NCBI RefSeq assembly: GCF_003050935.1
Contig: NZ_QAOX01000008.1
Span: 124,001-188,000 of the forward strand
Reading direction: 5' to 3'
Length of the DNA: 64,000 nt
Source: Luteibacter sp. OK325
GTDB taxonomy: Bacteria > Pseudomonadota > Gammaproteobacteria > Xanthomonadales > Rhodanobacteraceae
The position numbers were made by a program, and so were the translations under genes. Numbering within the stretch: the first letter of the stretch is position 1; each line of letters opens with the position of its first letter. Of the stretch, positions 8,005 through 17,666 are shown piece by piece. The notes under the pieces were generated by a model. It saw only the letters and a program-made list of their open reading frames with translations. It did not search any database and was not told where the DNA came from.

Positions 8005-9930
8005 TCAGGCCTGGGAAGACACCGGAGCGAAGAAGGCCGTGACATCGGCGAGCTCGCGCGTGCGCGGCATGGGCGGCAGACTGGCAAGGAACAGCCGGCC
8101 ATAGCCCTTGGTGCTGAGCCGCGGATCGCACAGCACCAGCACGCCGCGATCGTGCACGTCGCGGATGAGGCGCCCCGCGCCCTGCTTCAGCGCGATGACG
8201 GCCGTCGGTACCTGCCAGCCCATGAAAGGATTGATGCCCGCTTCCTCGAGCGCTTCAAGCCGCGCCTGGAGGACGGGGTCGTCGGGCATGGCGAAGGGCA
8301 GTTTGTCGATGACGACCACGCTCAGGGCTTCGCCGGCCACATCCACGCCTTCCCAGAAACTCGCCGCGCCCAGCAGCACCCCGCGGCCGCTGGCGCGGAA
8401 TTCCTCGAGGAGGCGATGTCGCGGCGCAGTGCCCTGGACGAACAACGGCCACGGCACGCGACCTTCGAGCAGTTCCGCCGCACGGCGCAGGGCACGGTGC
8501 GAGGTGAAGAGCAGGAACGCGCGGCCGTCGGAGGCGTCCAGCACGGGACGGATCGCCGCGATGACGCGGTCGGTGTAATCACGTGCCGCAGGATCGGGGA
8601 GGTCCTTGGGCAGATAGGCGAGCGCCTGGCGCTGGTAGTCGAACGGACTCTCCACATGCAGCGTCTGCGGGTCCTCGATACCGAGCTGGCGGGCGAAGTG
8701 GGCGAAGTCGCCGGCAATCGACAAGGTGGCCGAGGTATGGATCCATGCTGCGTCCGTAGCCGTGCGCATCGCGCGGAGCGGCGTGGCCAGATCCAGCGGC
8801 GTGGCGTGCAGGGCGAAACCACGCGGCCAGGTTTCATACCAGCGCACGTCGGAGGCCGAATGCTCCTCGGCGATACGGTCCAGCCGCAGGCTGAGCATCT
8901 GCGCGCGTTCGAACACGTTGGCCAACCCGCGCGAGCGCTCGCCCAGCGAGGAAAGCAGGTCGGCGAGTGCGGCCATCACCTCGCGCAGCTCGCCAAGAAG
9001 TCCGTGCACCACTTCGTCGCGGTCGAGCGCGCCAAACGGGCCGCGTGCCGGCAAGGGATCCATGGCCAGGCGCAGGCGCTTGACCAGGTCCTGGACCACT
9101 TCCACCGGCTCGAGCAGCTGGCTCGTTGCGCCGGTGACGCCCTGCGCTTCGGCCAGGGCATCCTGGGCAAGGTCCACCATCTGTCGCGCGCTGACACTTT
9201 GTGAGAAAAACTGGCCGGCCAGCTCGGGAATCTGGTGTGCTTCATCGAGGATGAAGGCGTCGGCGCCCGGCAGAATCTCGCCGAAGCCTTCCTGTTTCAG
9301 GGCGAGATCGGCCATCAACAGGTGATGATTGACCACGACGATATCGGCCTCCATCGCCTCGCGGCGCGCCTTGACCACGTGGCAGTCGTCGAAGAACGGG
9401 CACTCCGTTCCCAGGCAATTCTCAGGCGTGGAGGTGACCCGCGGCCACACCGGGGAATCCTCGGGAATGTCGATCATTTCCATGCGGTCGCCGCGACGGG
9501 TGCGGGCCGACCACGCTCGGATCGCGGAGAGCTGGCTGGCCAGCTGGCGGTCGGGATTGCCCTCGCGGACGGCCTGGTCCAGCCGATACAGGCACAGGTA
9601 ATTGGACCGGCCCTTGAGCAGGCTGGTCCTGGCGCGGCTGCCCAGCACCGCGTGGACGCGCGGCAGGTCGCGGAAGAACAACTGGTCCTGCAGGGCCTTG
9701 GTCCCGGTGGAAACAATGATCTTGCGCCCCGACATCAAGGCAGGGACCAGATAGGCGAAGGTCTTGCCGGTGCCGGTGCCGGCCTCGGCAATCAGGACGT
9801 CACGCTGGTCGATGGCCGTAGCCACCGCTCCCGCCATGCGCTCCTGCGCCTCGCGGGGCGCGAAACCGGGTACTTCACGGGCAAACGGGCCCTCCGCGCC
9901 GAGGATCGCGGCCACATCGGATGCAGTCAT
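8005..9930 (-). CDS. DinG/YoaA-type ATP-dependent DNA helicase
   Basis: The 641-residue protein is an XPD-like superfamily 2 helicase. Walker A is EAGTGTGKT (residues 49-57) and the DEAH box is at 229-232. Four cysteines at 113, 172, 177 and 183 sit where the 4Fe-4S cluster domain of DinG, YoaA and XPD is held. C-terminal motifs include the FTSHRALR and [11 protein letters not shown] stretches and QGAGRLIRD (motif VI). The length matches YoaA better than E. coli DinG (716). YoaA works with the chi subunit of DNA polymerase III; holC, which encodes chi, is 3.5 kb away in this window. GAGGG lies almost against the ATG, so initiation spacing is tight. No LexA-type box is seen in the 55 bp shared with valS. 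Confidence 0.92.
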   Translation of the reverse strand: MTASDVAAILGAEGPFAREVPGFAPREAQERMAGAVATAIDQRDVLIAEAGTGTGKTFAYLVPALMSGRKIIVSTGTKALQDQLFFRDLPRVHAVLGSRARTSLLKGRSNYLCLYRLDQAVREGNPDRQLASQLSAIRAWSARTRRGDRMEMIDIPEDSPVWPRVTSTPENCLGTECPFFDDCHVVKARREAMEADIVVVNHHLLMADLALKQEGFGEILPGADAFILDEAHQIPELAGQFFSQSVSARQMVDLAQDALAEAQGVTGATSQLLEPVEVVQDLVKRLRLAMDPLPARGPFGALDRDEVVHGLLGELREVMAALADLLSSLGERSRGLANVFERAQMLSLRLDRIAEEHSASDVRWYETWPRGFALHATPLDLATPLRAMRTATDAAWIHTSATLSIAGDFAHFARQLGIEDPQTLHVESPFDYQRQALAYLPKDLPDPAARDYTDRVIAAIRPVLDASDGRAFLLFTSHRALRRAAELLEGRVPWPLFVQGTAPRHRLLEEFRASGRGVLLGAASFWEGVDVAGEALSVVVIDKLPFAMPDDPVLQARLEALEEAGINPFMGWQVPTAVIALKQGAGRLIRDVHDRGVLVLCDPRLSTKGYGRLFLASLPPMPRTRELADVTAFFAPVSSQA

Positions 9931-9985
9931 CCCTCAAGTATCGCCTACAATGGCAGTCTTTTCGTCGCGAGCCGAGAACCCACGC

Positions 9986-12745
9986 ATGGATAAGAGTTTC
10001 GAGCCCAGCCAGATCGAGTCGAAGTGGTACGCCCAGTGGGAGTCCAACGGCTATTTCAAGCCGTCGGGCAAGGGCACGCCCTACACGATCATGCTGCCGC
10101 CGCCCAACGTCACGGGCACGCTGCACATGGGCCATGCGTTCCAGCACACGATCATGGACACCCTGGTCCGGTACCACCGCATGCGTGGCTACGACACCTT
10201 GTGGCAGCTGGGCACCGACCACGCGGGCATTGCCACCGAAATGGTCGTCACCCGCCAGCTCAATGCGGAAGGCAAGCAGCGCTCGGACTTCGACCGCGAA
10301 TCGTTCATCAGCCGCGTATGGGAATGGAAGGCCGAGTCCGGCGATACGATCGGCCGCCAGATGCGCCGCATGGGTGTATCGGGCGACTGGAGCCGCGAAG
10401 TCTTCACCATGGATCCGGGCCCGTCGAAGGCCGTGGTCGAAACCTTCGTGCGCCTGCACGAGGAAGGCCTGATCTACCGTGGCCAGAAGCTGGTCAACTG
10501 GGACCCGGTATTGAAAACCGCGATCTCCGACCTCGAAGTGGTCAGCGAGGAAGAAGACGGTTCAATGTGGTCGATCCGCTATCCGCTTGCGGACGGTTCG
10601 GGCGAACTTGTCGTCGCCACCACCCGCCCGGAAACCATGCTGGGTGACGTCGCCGTCGCCGTGCATCCGGAAGACGAGCGCTACGCGCACCTGATCGGCC
10701 GCATGCTCAGCCTGCCGCTGTCCGACCGCCAGATCCCGATCATCGGCGACGACTACGTCGAGAAAGACTTCGGCACCGGCTGCGTGAAAATCACCCCGGC
10801 GCACGACTTCAACGACTACGCCATCGGCCTGCGTCACAACCTGCCGATGATCAACATTCTCACCGACGACGCGAAGATCAACGACGCGGCGCCGGAGAAA
10901 TACCGCGGTCTGGATCGCTACGTCGCGCGCAAGGCCGTGCTTGCCGACCTCGAAGCCGCCGAGCTCCTGGTCGAAACGAAAAAGCACAAGCTGCAGGTGC
11001 CGCGCGGCGACCGTACCGGCCAGGTCATCGAGCCATACCTCACCTGGCAGTGGTTCGTGAAGATGGACACGCTCGCCGCTCGCGGCCTGCAGCTGGTCGA
11101 ACAGGGCGACGTGAAGTTCGTCCCCGAGAACTGGATCAATACTTACCGTCACTGGCTTGCCAACATCCAGGACTGGTGCATCAGCCGCCAGCTGACCTGG
11201 GGTCACCAGATTCCCGCCTGGTACACGGCCGACGGCGCCATCGTCGTGGCGCATGACGAGAGCGAGGCGAAGGCGAAGGCCGCGGAGCTCGGTTATACCG
11301 GCGCCCTGCGCCGCGACCTCGACGTGCTGGAAACCTGGTTCTCGTCGTCGCTGTGGAGCCATTCCACGCTCGGCTGGCCCGATCCGCAGGCGCAGGCCGA
11401 GCGCGGTTTCGACCGCTACCTGCCGACCAACGTGCTGGTCACCGGCTTCGACATCATCTTCTTCTGGGTCGCCCGGATGATCATGATGACCGACCACTTC
11501 ACCGGCGAAGTGCCGTTCAAGGACGTCTATGTCACGGGCCTGATCCGCGACAAGGACGGCCAGAAGATGTCCAAGTCCAAGGGCAACGTGCTCGACCCGC
11601 TCGACCTCATCGACGGCATCACGCTGGACGATCTGGTGGCCAAGCGCACGAGCAGCCTGATGCAGCCGAAGATGGCCGAGAAGATCGAGAAGGCCACACG
11701 CAAGGAATTCGCCGAAGGCATCCCCGCGTTCGGTGCCGATGCGCTGCGCTTCACCTTCGCCTCGCTTGCTACGCATGGTCGCGACATCAAGTTCGATCTC
11801 GAGCGCGCGGCTGGCTACAAGGCTTTCGTCAACAAGCTGTGGAACGCCTCGCGTTTCGTGCTGATGAACCTCGGTGAAGACGCGAAGGTCACGCCGACGA
11901 AGCCGACGACGGAAGCCGAGCGCTGGATCCTCACCCGCCTGCACGACACGCTGGCGACAGTGAAGGAACAGCTTGCGGGCTATCGCTTCGATCTCGCTGC
12001 CCAGGCGCTGTACGAGTTCACCTGGAATGAGTTCTGCGACTGGTTCCTCGAGCTTTCCAAGCCGGCGCTGAGCGGTAACGACGACGACGCCGTGGCCTCG
12101 ACGCGCTACACCCTCGTCCACGTGCTGGAGACGCTGCTGCGCGCGTTGCATCCGATCATTCCCTTCGTCACCGAAGAGATCTGGCAGAACGTGCGGCCGG
12201 TGCTCGGTATCGAGGGCGAGACGATCATGCTGCGTCCCTACCCCGAAGCCACGGACGTCGAAGCCGATGCCACGGCGACGGCCGAGATCGAATGGGTCAA
12301 GGATGTGCTCACGGGTGTGCGCCGCATCCGTGCCGAGATGAATATCTCGCCGGGCAAGGTCATTCCGCTGCTGTTCGCCGACGGCGATGCCGCCGATCGT
12401 GGACGCGCGGGGAAGTTCGCCGCGCAGATCGCCTTCCTCGGCCGTGTGGAAACGCCGGTCTGGGTCGACGGTGACGAGCCCGCCGCTGCGGTCGGCGTGG
12501 TCGGCGGCATGCGCGTGCTGATCCCGCTGGAAGGCCTGATCGACGTGGGCGCGGAGAAGACCCGCCTGGCCAAGGAGATCGCCCGCATCGAAGGCGAAGT
12601 CCGCAAGTGCGAAGCCAAACTCGGCAATGCGAACTTCGTCGCCAACGCACCTGCCGAGGTCGTCGAACAAGAGCGCCAGCGCATCGCCGACTGGACCCAC
12701 CAGGCGCAGGCCATGCGCGAACAGGTCGTGAAGCTCGGCGGCTGA
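9986..12745 (+). CDS. valS: Valyl-tRNA synthetase
   Basis: ValS charges tRNA-Val in the cytosol. The 919-residue protein starts at ATG 9986 ([11 protein letters not shown]), which matches family N-termini; earlier in-frame codons overlap the helicase. The HIGH motif appears as HMGH (47-50) within [13 protein letters not shown], and KMSKS is at 527-531. Between them is the CP1 editing domain with [10 protein letters not shown] and [12 protein letters not shown]. The [15 protein letters not shown] block and a C-terminal tRNA-binding coiled coil (about 850-915) complete the class Ia enzyme. In many gammaproteobacteria valS follows pepA-holC on the same strand; here it faces them, with about 700 bp of repeats between. 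Confidence 0.98.
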   Translation: MDKSFEPSQIESKWYAQWESNGYFKPSGKGTPYTIMLPPPNVTGTLHMGHAFQHTIMDTLVRYHRMRGYDTLWQLGTDHAGIATEMVVTRQLNAEGKQRSDFDRESFISRVWEWKAESGDTIGRQMRRMGVSGDWSREVFTMDPGPSKAVVETFVRLHEEGLIYRGQKLVNWDPVLKTAISDLEVVSEEEDGSMWSIRYPLADGSGELVVATTRPETMLGDVAVAVHPEDERYAHLIGRMLSLPLSDRQIPIIGDDYVEKDFGTGCVKITPAHDFNDYAIGLRHNLPMINILTDDAKINDAAPEKYRGLDRYVARKAVLADLEAAELLVETKKHKLQVPRGDRTGQVIEPYLTWQWFVKMDTLAARGLQLVEQGDVKFVPENWINTYRHWLANIQDWCISRQLTWGHQIPAWYTADGAIVVAHDESEAKAKAAELGYTGALRRDLDVLETWFSSSLWSHSTLGWPDPQAQAERGFDRYLPTNVLVTGFDIIFFWVARMIMMTDHFTGEVPFKDVYVTGLIRDKDGQKMSKSKGNVLDPLDLIDGITLDDLVAKRTSSLMQPKMAEKIEKATRKEFAEGIPAFGADALRFTFASLATHGRDIKFDLERAAGYKAFVNKLWNASRFVLMNLGEDAKVTPTKPTTEAERWILTRLHDTLATVKEQLAGYRFDLAAQALYEFTWNEFCDWFLELSKPALSGNDDDAVASTRYTLVHVLETLLRALHPIIPFVTEEIWQNVRPVLGIEGETIMLRPYPEATDVEADATATAEIEWVKDVLTGVRRIRAEMNISPGKVIPLLFADGDAADRGRAGKFAAQIAFLGRVETPVWVDGDEPAAAVGVVGGMRVLIPLEGLIDVGAEKTRLAKEIARIEGEVRKCEAKLGNANFVANAPAEVVEQERQRIADWTHQAQAMREQVVKLGG

Positions 12746-12783
12746 CTACGACGGGTTCGGTCCACCGTAGAGGGTGAGGCGCT

Positions 12784-12925
12784 GAGCCTTCGGTGCCCAC
12801 CCTCGCTGCTCAGACAGTCCTCCGCGCTTCGTACCGGAAAGGCCGCTGCGCGGCCCGTGTATCTATCTGGCCTACGGCCGCTCCACTTGTGCGGAACTCG
12901 CCTCGAGGGTGGGCACCGAAGGCTC
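12784..12925. repeat. Large palindromic element, copy A
   Basis: This 142-bp unit is closed by a perfect 22-bp inverted repeat (12784-12805 with 12904-12925). Inside are GC-rich hairpins, including GGCCGCTGCGCGGCC and a GGCC-tac-GGCC palindrome. Its reverse complement aligns over nearly its whole length with copy B at 13128-13265, with a core about 90 percent identical by eye. The outer stem differs from copy B at several positions, yet both stems stay base-paired. Each copy could fold as a closed multibranch structure in DNA or RNA. I do not recognise a named family. Confidence 0.85.
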
Positions 12926-13127
12926 TCCCGAGCCCTGAGGTTCGCGTGGGTCGAGCCAAAGCCGCGCGACAGCATCGTCCGCAGGCACGGCGGCACAGGA
13001 GCGAGGAAGGTGTTCGGCGACCGGGTACCAGCAGCCGCTTCCGCTTCGCCCCGGTGTTCCGGAAGCGGCCGGGGCCGACGACGGCACCACGCCACGGCTC
13101 TCCTCCCACTCAACCGTATCGTTGTGA
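12926..13127. other. 202-bp spacer between the two palindromic elements
   Basis: No credible gene is seen. The spacer holds one clear inverted repeat: CCGCTTCCG (13035-13043) pairs with CGGAAGCGG (13060-13068), overlapping a second pairing of GCCCCGG with CCGGGGC. Open frames run across this segment in several directions, but they come from GC-rich composition and have no start context or recognisable domains. Confidence 0.6.
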
Positions 13128-13265
13128 GAGACCTTGGCGTCCACCCTCGAGGCGAGTTCCGCACAAGTGAGCGGCCGTAGGCCACATAAGACATGGGCCG
13201 CGAAGCGGCCTTCCGCACCGAACGCGGAGGACTGTCTGAGCAGCGAGGGTGGACACCAAGGTCTC
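13128..13265. repeat. Large palindromic element, copy B, inverted relative to A
   Basis: This 138-bp unit is closed by arms 13128-13149 and 13244-13265, which pair at 21 of 22 positions. The core carries GGCCGCGAAGCGGCC (a perfect 6-bp hairpin), GGCCGTAGGCC and TCCGC-accgaac-GCGGA, so three internal hairpins inside a closing stem are plausible. Orientation is opposite to copy A. The outer stem begins GAGACCTTGG here, where copy A read in the same sense begins GAGCCTTCGG; both pair with matching changes on the far side. Confidence 0.85.
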
Positions 13266-13411
13266 CCCCGCGAGACGCCCAAGTGTAGAGAGCCACGACG
13301 AAGCCGAGCCGCCCCGCGAGGCCGGAAGCGAGCCATGCGCGAGGCGCGAGGTGCGAAAGAATGCCCGGCCTGAAAGCCGGGCACCCGGGCCCCGGTAATG
13401 CGTGGAGACCC
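13266..13411. other. Non-coding tail of the repeat region
   Basis: GC-rich sequence without a supportable gene. It ends with a perfect 8-bp hairpin, TGCCCGGC (13362-13369) against GCCGGGCA (13376-13383), which has no T-run after it and so is not an obvious intrinsic terminator. Confidence 0.55.
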
Positions 13412-13440
13412 AAAAAAAATCCCGCCAACTGGCGGGATTC
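13412..13440 (-). terminator. Rho-independent terminator of pepA-holC
   Basis: Read leftward, AATCCCGCC-AGTT-GGCGGGATT forms a 9-bp stem with a 4-base loop, followed by a run of eight T in total. It lies 5 bp after the holC stop codon. Confidence 0.93.
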
Positions 13441-13444
13441 TTTC

Positions 13445-13867
13445 TTACATATCGTGCTTGTTCACTTCAAAGCCGGCTTTCTTGTAGTCCGTCCACCGGC
13501 TACGCGACCCCTCGCGTTCCGCGGGGTCCGCCGCGACCACCTCGAGCACGCGATCGAAACGTCCCGGCGCGCAGACCTCGCGCAGGTTGATCACCATAGG
13601 CCGGTCTGCCACCTCGACGCCCGGCGGCACGATCAGCACCGCCGTGTTCGCGTCATCGTCGTCACCGGCGAGCTGGTGCGGGATGAAACTGTCTTCATCG
13701 AACGACCACAGGTACTCGTCGATCGCCTCGGCCTGCTCGAAATCGCGGGTGAGGATCAGGGTTGGCTGCTGCACACCGAAGGCACGCTTGGCCAGTTCGC
13801 AGACCAGCAGCAGCGGATCCTCGCGAAACCGCGGTTTGTCGATCAGGTAGAAGTCGGCGCGCGGCAT
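13445..13867 (-). CDS. holC: DNA polymerase III chi subunit
   Basis: HolC (chi) joins psi in the clamp-loader complex and binds single-stranded DNA-binding protein at the replication fork. The 140-residue sequence starts PRADFYLIDKPRF and contains LLLVCELAKRAFGVQQPTL, the DEYLWSFDEDSFIPHQL core and the late DRVLEVV and WTDYKKAGFEV segments typical of HolC. Length agrees with E. coli chi (147). It lies 10 bp after pepA on the same transcript and ends at an intrinsic terminator. The YoaA-like helicase gene nearby is of note because chi also binds YoaA in E. coli. Confidence 0.95.
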   Translation of the reverse strand: MPRADFYLIDKPRFREDPLLLVCELAKRAFGVQQPTLILTRDFEQAEAIDEYLWSFDEDSFIPHQLAGDDDDANTAVLIVPPGVEVADRPMVINLREVCAPGRFDRVLEVVAADPAEREGSRSRWTDYKKAGFEVNKHDM

Positions 13868-13877
13868 ACGGTCGAGA

Positions 13878-15368
13878 TCAGCCGGCGGCGACGCGGTCGA
13901 GCAGCCACTGCGTCAGCAGCGGTACCGGACGACCCGTGGCCATGCCCTTGCGACCTTCGTCCCACGCCGTACCGGCGATGTCGAGGTGCGCCCAGCGGCG
14001 GCCTTCAGTGAAGCGTGCCAGGAAGCAACCCGCGGTGATGGCGCCGGCGTACTTGCCGCCGATGTTCGCCACGTCGGCGAAGCCCGATTCGAGCTGGCTC
14101 TGGTAGTCGTCCCAGAGCGGCAGGCGCCAGGCGCGATCCAGCGTGGACTCGCCGGCGGCGAGGAGTTCGGCCGAGAGCGATTCGTCCTTGGTCATGAGGC
14201 CACTGGCGTGCTTGCCCAGCGCCACCACGCAGGCACCGGTGAGGGTGGCGGCGTCGATCATGGTGTGCGGATCGAAGCGCTTGCCGGTGTAGGTCAATGC
14301 ATCGCAGAGGATCAGGCGGCCCTCGGCGTCGGTGTTGAGCACCTCGATGGTGATGCCCGACAGGCTGGTCAGGACATCGCCGGGGCGATAGCTGTCGCCG
14401 TCCGGCATGTTTTCCACAGCCGGGACGACGCAGACGAGGTTGACCGCCAGCTTCAGCTTCACCGCAGCGACGAAGGCGCCGAGTACGCCGGCCGCGCCGC
14501 ACATGTCGAACTTCATCTCCTCCATGCCCGGACCGGGCTTGAGGCTGACGCCGCCGGTGTCGAAGGTGATGCCCTTGCCGACGAAGGCGTAAGGACGCTC
14601 GCCGTCCTTGCCCCCGTTCCACTGCAGGATGACCAGGCGCGGCGCGTTGGCCGAGCCACGGGCCACCGCCAGCAACGAACCGAAGCCTTCACGCTCCATG
14701 TCGGCGCGGTCGAGGGCCTCGAAGGTCACGCCCTCGTTGGCATCGGCGAAGGCCTTGGCCTGGTCGGCGATGTAGTCGGGATTGCAGATGTTGGGCGGCA
14801 GGTTGCCGAGCTCCTTCGCATAGCGGACGCCCTCGGCGATCGCGCGGGCTTCGGCCAGGCCGGTTTCGCCGTCGGCCGGGCCGATGAAGGTCATCGTGGC
14901 GAGCTCCGGCTGCGCCTTGTCGCGCGGCTTCACAGTGGCGGTGTAGCGGTAGGCGGCGTGGTCGGTCGCCAGAGCGGCAACGCGCAGGCGCCAGGCGGCA
15001 TCGCGGCCCGGAACCTCGACCTCGGGCAGCCAGTTGACGGCCTCCGTGACGGGCAGCCGGCCCACGGCGCGGGCGGCCTCCAGGATCACCCGCTGGTAAC
15101 GGGCGGCGTCGAAGGTTTTCTGCGCGCCAAGGCCCACGACCAGCACGCGGGCAGCGGCGACGCCGGCCGGGTGCAGCAGGGTGACGAGGTTGCCGACCTT
15201 GCCGGTGATGTCACCCGCCTCGACGAGACGCTTGATCGCCCCGCTGGCAGCGGTGTCGATCCGCGCGGCGGCGCTGGTCAGGACACCGTTCTCATAGACG
15301 CCAACCACGGCGACCGGGGTCGCGGTGGATTCGGGAGCGTTGGAACCGAGGCTGAACTGAACCGTCAT
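13878..15368 (-). CDS. pepA: Leucyl aminopeptidase
   Basis: PepA is a hexameric cytosolic M17 aminopeptidase with two metal ions that removes N-terminal residues; in enteric bacteria it also binds DNA. The 496-residue protein starts at ATG 15368 ([10 protein letters not shown]); upstream in-frame sequence belongs to the shared promoter region. The M17 metal and active-site blocks are clear: [16 protein letters not shown], the [11 protein letters not shown] stretch, and the signature [16 protein letters not shown]. It is followed after 10 bp by holC, the usual order. It diverges from lptF across 97 bp. Confidence 0.97.
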   Translation of the reverse strand: MTVQFSLGSNAPESTATPVAVVGVYENGVLTSAAARIDTAASGAIKRLVEAGDITGKVGNLVTLLHPAGVAAARVLVVGLGAQKTFDAARYQRVILEAARAVGRLPVTEAVNWLPEVEVPGRDAAWRLRVAALATDHAAYRYTATVKPRDKAQPELATMTFIGPADGETGLAEARAIAEGVRYAKELGNLPPNICNPDYIADQAKAFADANEGVTFEALDRADMEREGFGSLLAVARGSANAPRLVILQWNGGKDGERPYAFVGKGITFDTGGVSLKPGPGMEEMKFDMCGAAGVLGAFVAAVKLKLAVNLVCVVPAVENMPDGDSYRPGDVLTSLSGITIEVLNTDAEGRLILCDALTYTGKRFDPHTMIDAATLTGACVVALGKHASGLMTKDESLSAELLAAGESTLDRAWRLPLWDDYQSQLESGFADVANIGGKYAGAITAGCFLARFTEGRRWAHLDIAGTAWDEGRKGMATGRPVPLLTQWLLDRVAAG

Positions 15369-15465
15369 AGCTAACTGTCCTGCAAAAGCCCGCCGGGGCC
15401 CGGACAGGCTAGACTTGTGGTTTGCCGGCCAGGACTGACGCGGCACGAACCGCCAATTCTACCAA

Positions 15466-16569
15466 ATGCTCAGCATCCTCGACCGTTACTTCCTGCGCGA
15501 ACTTGCCTACGGTGTCATTGCGACCGCCGTGGTTCTGCTCGTCATCTTCGCCGGTGGCGCGTTCGCGACGGTCCTGCAGAAGGTGGCCAACGGCAGTATC
15601 CAGCCGAGCGTCATGTTCGAGGTACTCGGCCTGCAGATGGTCGACCTGCTCTCCACCCTGCTGCCCATGTCGGTCTTCCTGGGCACGCTCACGGCCCTGG
15701 GCCGGATGTACCGCGAGAGCGAAATGCACGTACTGGCCTCCTCGGGCATGGGGCCGCGCGGCCTGCTGCGGCCCGTGACCCTGCTTGCCGTCATCGCCAC
15801 GATCGTGGTCGGCCTGGTCTCCCTCTGGCTCGGGCCGCTTTCGGCCCGCAGCGCCGACACGATCATCGCCGCCGCGAACAAGTCGGTGATCGCCGCCGGC
15901 CTAGACGCCGGCCGCTTCACCGAACTGCCGGGCAAGGGCGGCATCATCTTCGTCGACACCCTCAGCCGTGACGGCACCGTGCTGGGCAAGACCTTCATCG
16001 CCACCGACCGCGTGGACAGCGACAATCGGCCGCAGGTGCGAGTGGTCAATGCCAAGAGCGGCCACATGTACCAGGAGAGCGACGGCGTGAACCGCTTTCT
16101 CGCCCTCTTCGACGGCTGGCAGTTCGAAATCCCGCTGGGCACGGACAACTGGCGGCGTATGAAGTACGAGCGCAACGACGTCTCGCTGTCGAACATCTCC
16201 GACGACGACGACGACACCGACCCGGCCCACGAATCGACCACCAGCGACCTGTTCAGGAAGCCCACGGCCGACGGCCTGGGCGAGCTGGTCTCGCGCTTCG
16301 CCGCCCCGGTCAGCACCCTGGTGCTGATGATGATGGTGCTGCCGATGTCCCGGCAGGCGCCACGCGACGCACGTTACGGCCGCCTGCTGATCGCGGTGCT
16401 GGCCTACTTCCTGTATGTGATCTGGCAGCTGATCGCACGCACCCAGATCATCAAGGGGCACCTGCACACCTCCGTACCGATCTGGGTTCTCCATGTGATC
16501 GTGTTCGGCGTGGCGGCGTGGTTCTTCTGGCGCCAGAACGCGCCGCGGCAAGTGAAGGTAACCGCGTAA
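15466..16569 (+). CDS. lptF: LPS export permease LptF
   Basis: LptF pairs with LptG and the ATPase LptB2 to extract lipopolysaccharide from the inner membrane. The 367-residue protein begins MLSILDRYFLRELAYGV, a standard LptF start, with three N-terminal membrane helices, a periplasmic beta-jellyroll of about 150 residues and three C-terminal helices (VSTLVLMMMVLPMS onward). An acidic stretch (DDDDDTD) lies in the periplasmic loop. It overlaps lptG by one base (TAATG). LptB, LptA and LptC are not in this window, as is usual. Confidence 0.96.
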   Translation: MLSILDRYFLRELAYGVIATAVVLLVIFAGGAFATVLQKVANGSIQPSVMFEVLGLQMVDLLSTLLPMSVFLGTLTALGRMYRESEMHVLASSGMGPRGLLRPVTLLAVIATIVVGLVSLWLGPLSARSADTIIAAANKSVIAAGLDAGRFTELPGKGGIIFVDTLSRDGTVLGKTFIATDRVDSDNRPQVRVVNAKSGHMYQESDGVNRFLALFDGWQFEIPLGTDNWRRMKYERNDVSLSNISDDDDDTDPAHESTTSDLFRKPTADGLGELVSRFAAPVSTLVLMMMVLPMSRQAPRDARYGRLLIAVLAYFLYVIWQLIARTQIIKGHLHTSVPIWVLHVIVFGVAAWFFWRQNAPRQVKVTA

Positions 16570-17666
16570 TGGCTTCGCTGACCATCAAGCGGGCGGACCG
16601 CCTCATCGGCATGACCGTGCTCGGCACCCTGCTCCTGGTCTGGCTGGTACTGACCGGCTTCGATGCCCTGACCCAGTTCGTGCGCCAGCTCGGCAACATC
16701 GGCAAGAACGGCTTCACGCTCTACGACGCCATCGCCTACATCATGCTGACGGTGCCGCGGCGCCTCTACCAGATGTTCAGCAACGCCGCCCTCATCGGCG
16801 GTCTGCTCGGCCTCGGTAGTCTCGCCGCCACCGGCGAACTCACCGCCCTTCGCGCGGCGGGCATGTCGAAGCTGCGCATTGCGGCCTCGGCCGCCGGCGT
16901 CATCGCCGTTCTCACCGTCGGCGTCGTCGTGATGGGCGAAACCGCCGGCCCCTACGGCGATCAGCACGCGCAGGCGATCCAGGTGCGCATGCGCTCGAGC
17001 AATCTCGGCGCCACGAGCAGCGGCCTGTGGGCCCGCGACGGCGGCAAGATCATCAATGCCAAGTCAGCCATCGCGTTGCAGGACGGCGACCGCACCACGG
17101 TAAAACTGGTAGATGTGCGGGTGTACACCTTCACCGCCGACGGCCAGGTGCAGGAGTTCTCGCACGGCGACAGCGCCATTCACGACGGCAACCGCTGGAT
17201 CATGACCAACGTCCGCAACACGACGCTGGACGACAAGGGTACGCACGCCACGCAGCAGGCCACGCAGACCTGGGCCTCGCATCTCAATCCCCATGTGCTC
17301 GAGCAGTCGGTGATCCATCCGGAGTACCTGTCGATGGCCGACCTGCGCCGCAACATGCGCTACCTGGAGGCCAACGGTCAGAATCCCGGGGCTTATGCGG
17401 TGGCCTTCTGGGGTCGCGCGTTATTCGCGGTAAACACCCTGATCCTGGTGCTTTGCGCGATGCCGTTCGCCTTCGGCTCACTGCGATCGGGCGGCTTCGG
17501 AAAACGCCTGTTCCTCGGCGTGATCATGGCCATCGGCTGGTACTTCCTGCAGGGCGCCATGGTCAACTTCGGCACGGTGTACGGCTTGCCACCCTTGTTA
17601 GCGAACCTGTTGCCGACAAGCCTGCTGGTCATCGGTGCGCTCACTTACTTCAGGCGATTCGGCTAG
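16569..17666 (+). CDS. lptG: LPS export permease LptG
   Basis: LptG is the partner of LptF in the LptB2FG extractor. The 365-residue protein starts at the ATG overlapping the lptF stop; the first segment KRADRLIGMTVLGTLLLVW enters the first helix. It shows the same plan of three helices, periplasmic domain and three helices, with GELTALRAAGMSKLRI in the cytosolic coupling loop and PFAFGSLRSGGFGKRLFLGV late in the protein. Its last 17 bp overlap the end of the convergent hybrid kinase gene, so the two transcripts meet tail to tail without an intrinsic terminator. Confidence 0.96.
   Translation: MASLTIKRADRLIGMTVLGTLLLVWLVLTGFDALTQFVRQLGNIGKNGFTLYDAIAYIMLTVPRRLYQMFSNAALIGGLLGLGSLAATGELTALRAAGMSKLRIAASAAGVIAVLTVGVVVMGETAGPYGDQHAQAIQVRMRSSNLGATSSGLWARDGGKIINAKSAIALQDGDRTTVKLVDVRVYTFTADGQVQEFSHGDSAIHDGNRWIMTNVRNTTLDDKGTHATQQATQTWASHLNPHVLEQSVIHPEYLSMADLRRNMRYLEANGQNPGAYAVAFWGRALFAVNTLILVLCAMPFAFGSLRSGGFGKRLFLGVIMAIGWYFLQGAMVNFGTVYGLPPLLANLLPTSLLVIGALTYFRRFG

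Noticed and set aside
9931-9985. SOS (LexA) box before the DinG/YoaA helicase
   Set aside because: No CTGT-N8-ACAG pattern occurs in the 55-bp gap shared with valS.
10562-12700. A 712-codon open frame antisense to valS
   Set aside because: Long antisense frames are expected in GC-rich genes with strong third-position bias; it lies wholly inside valS and shows no domain.
13362-13383. Hairpin considered as a terminator for valS
   Set aside because: The 8-bp stem is perfect but no T-run follows on either strand; the clear terminator nearby at 13412-13440 serves holC.
12872-13384. A 170-codon open frame on the minus strand across both palindromic elements
   Set aside because: It spans inverted repeats and hairpins whose pairing is kept across copies, has no ribosome site and no domain. 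Similar frames are likely called as hypothetical proteins wherever the element occurs.
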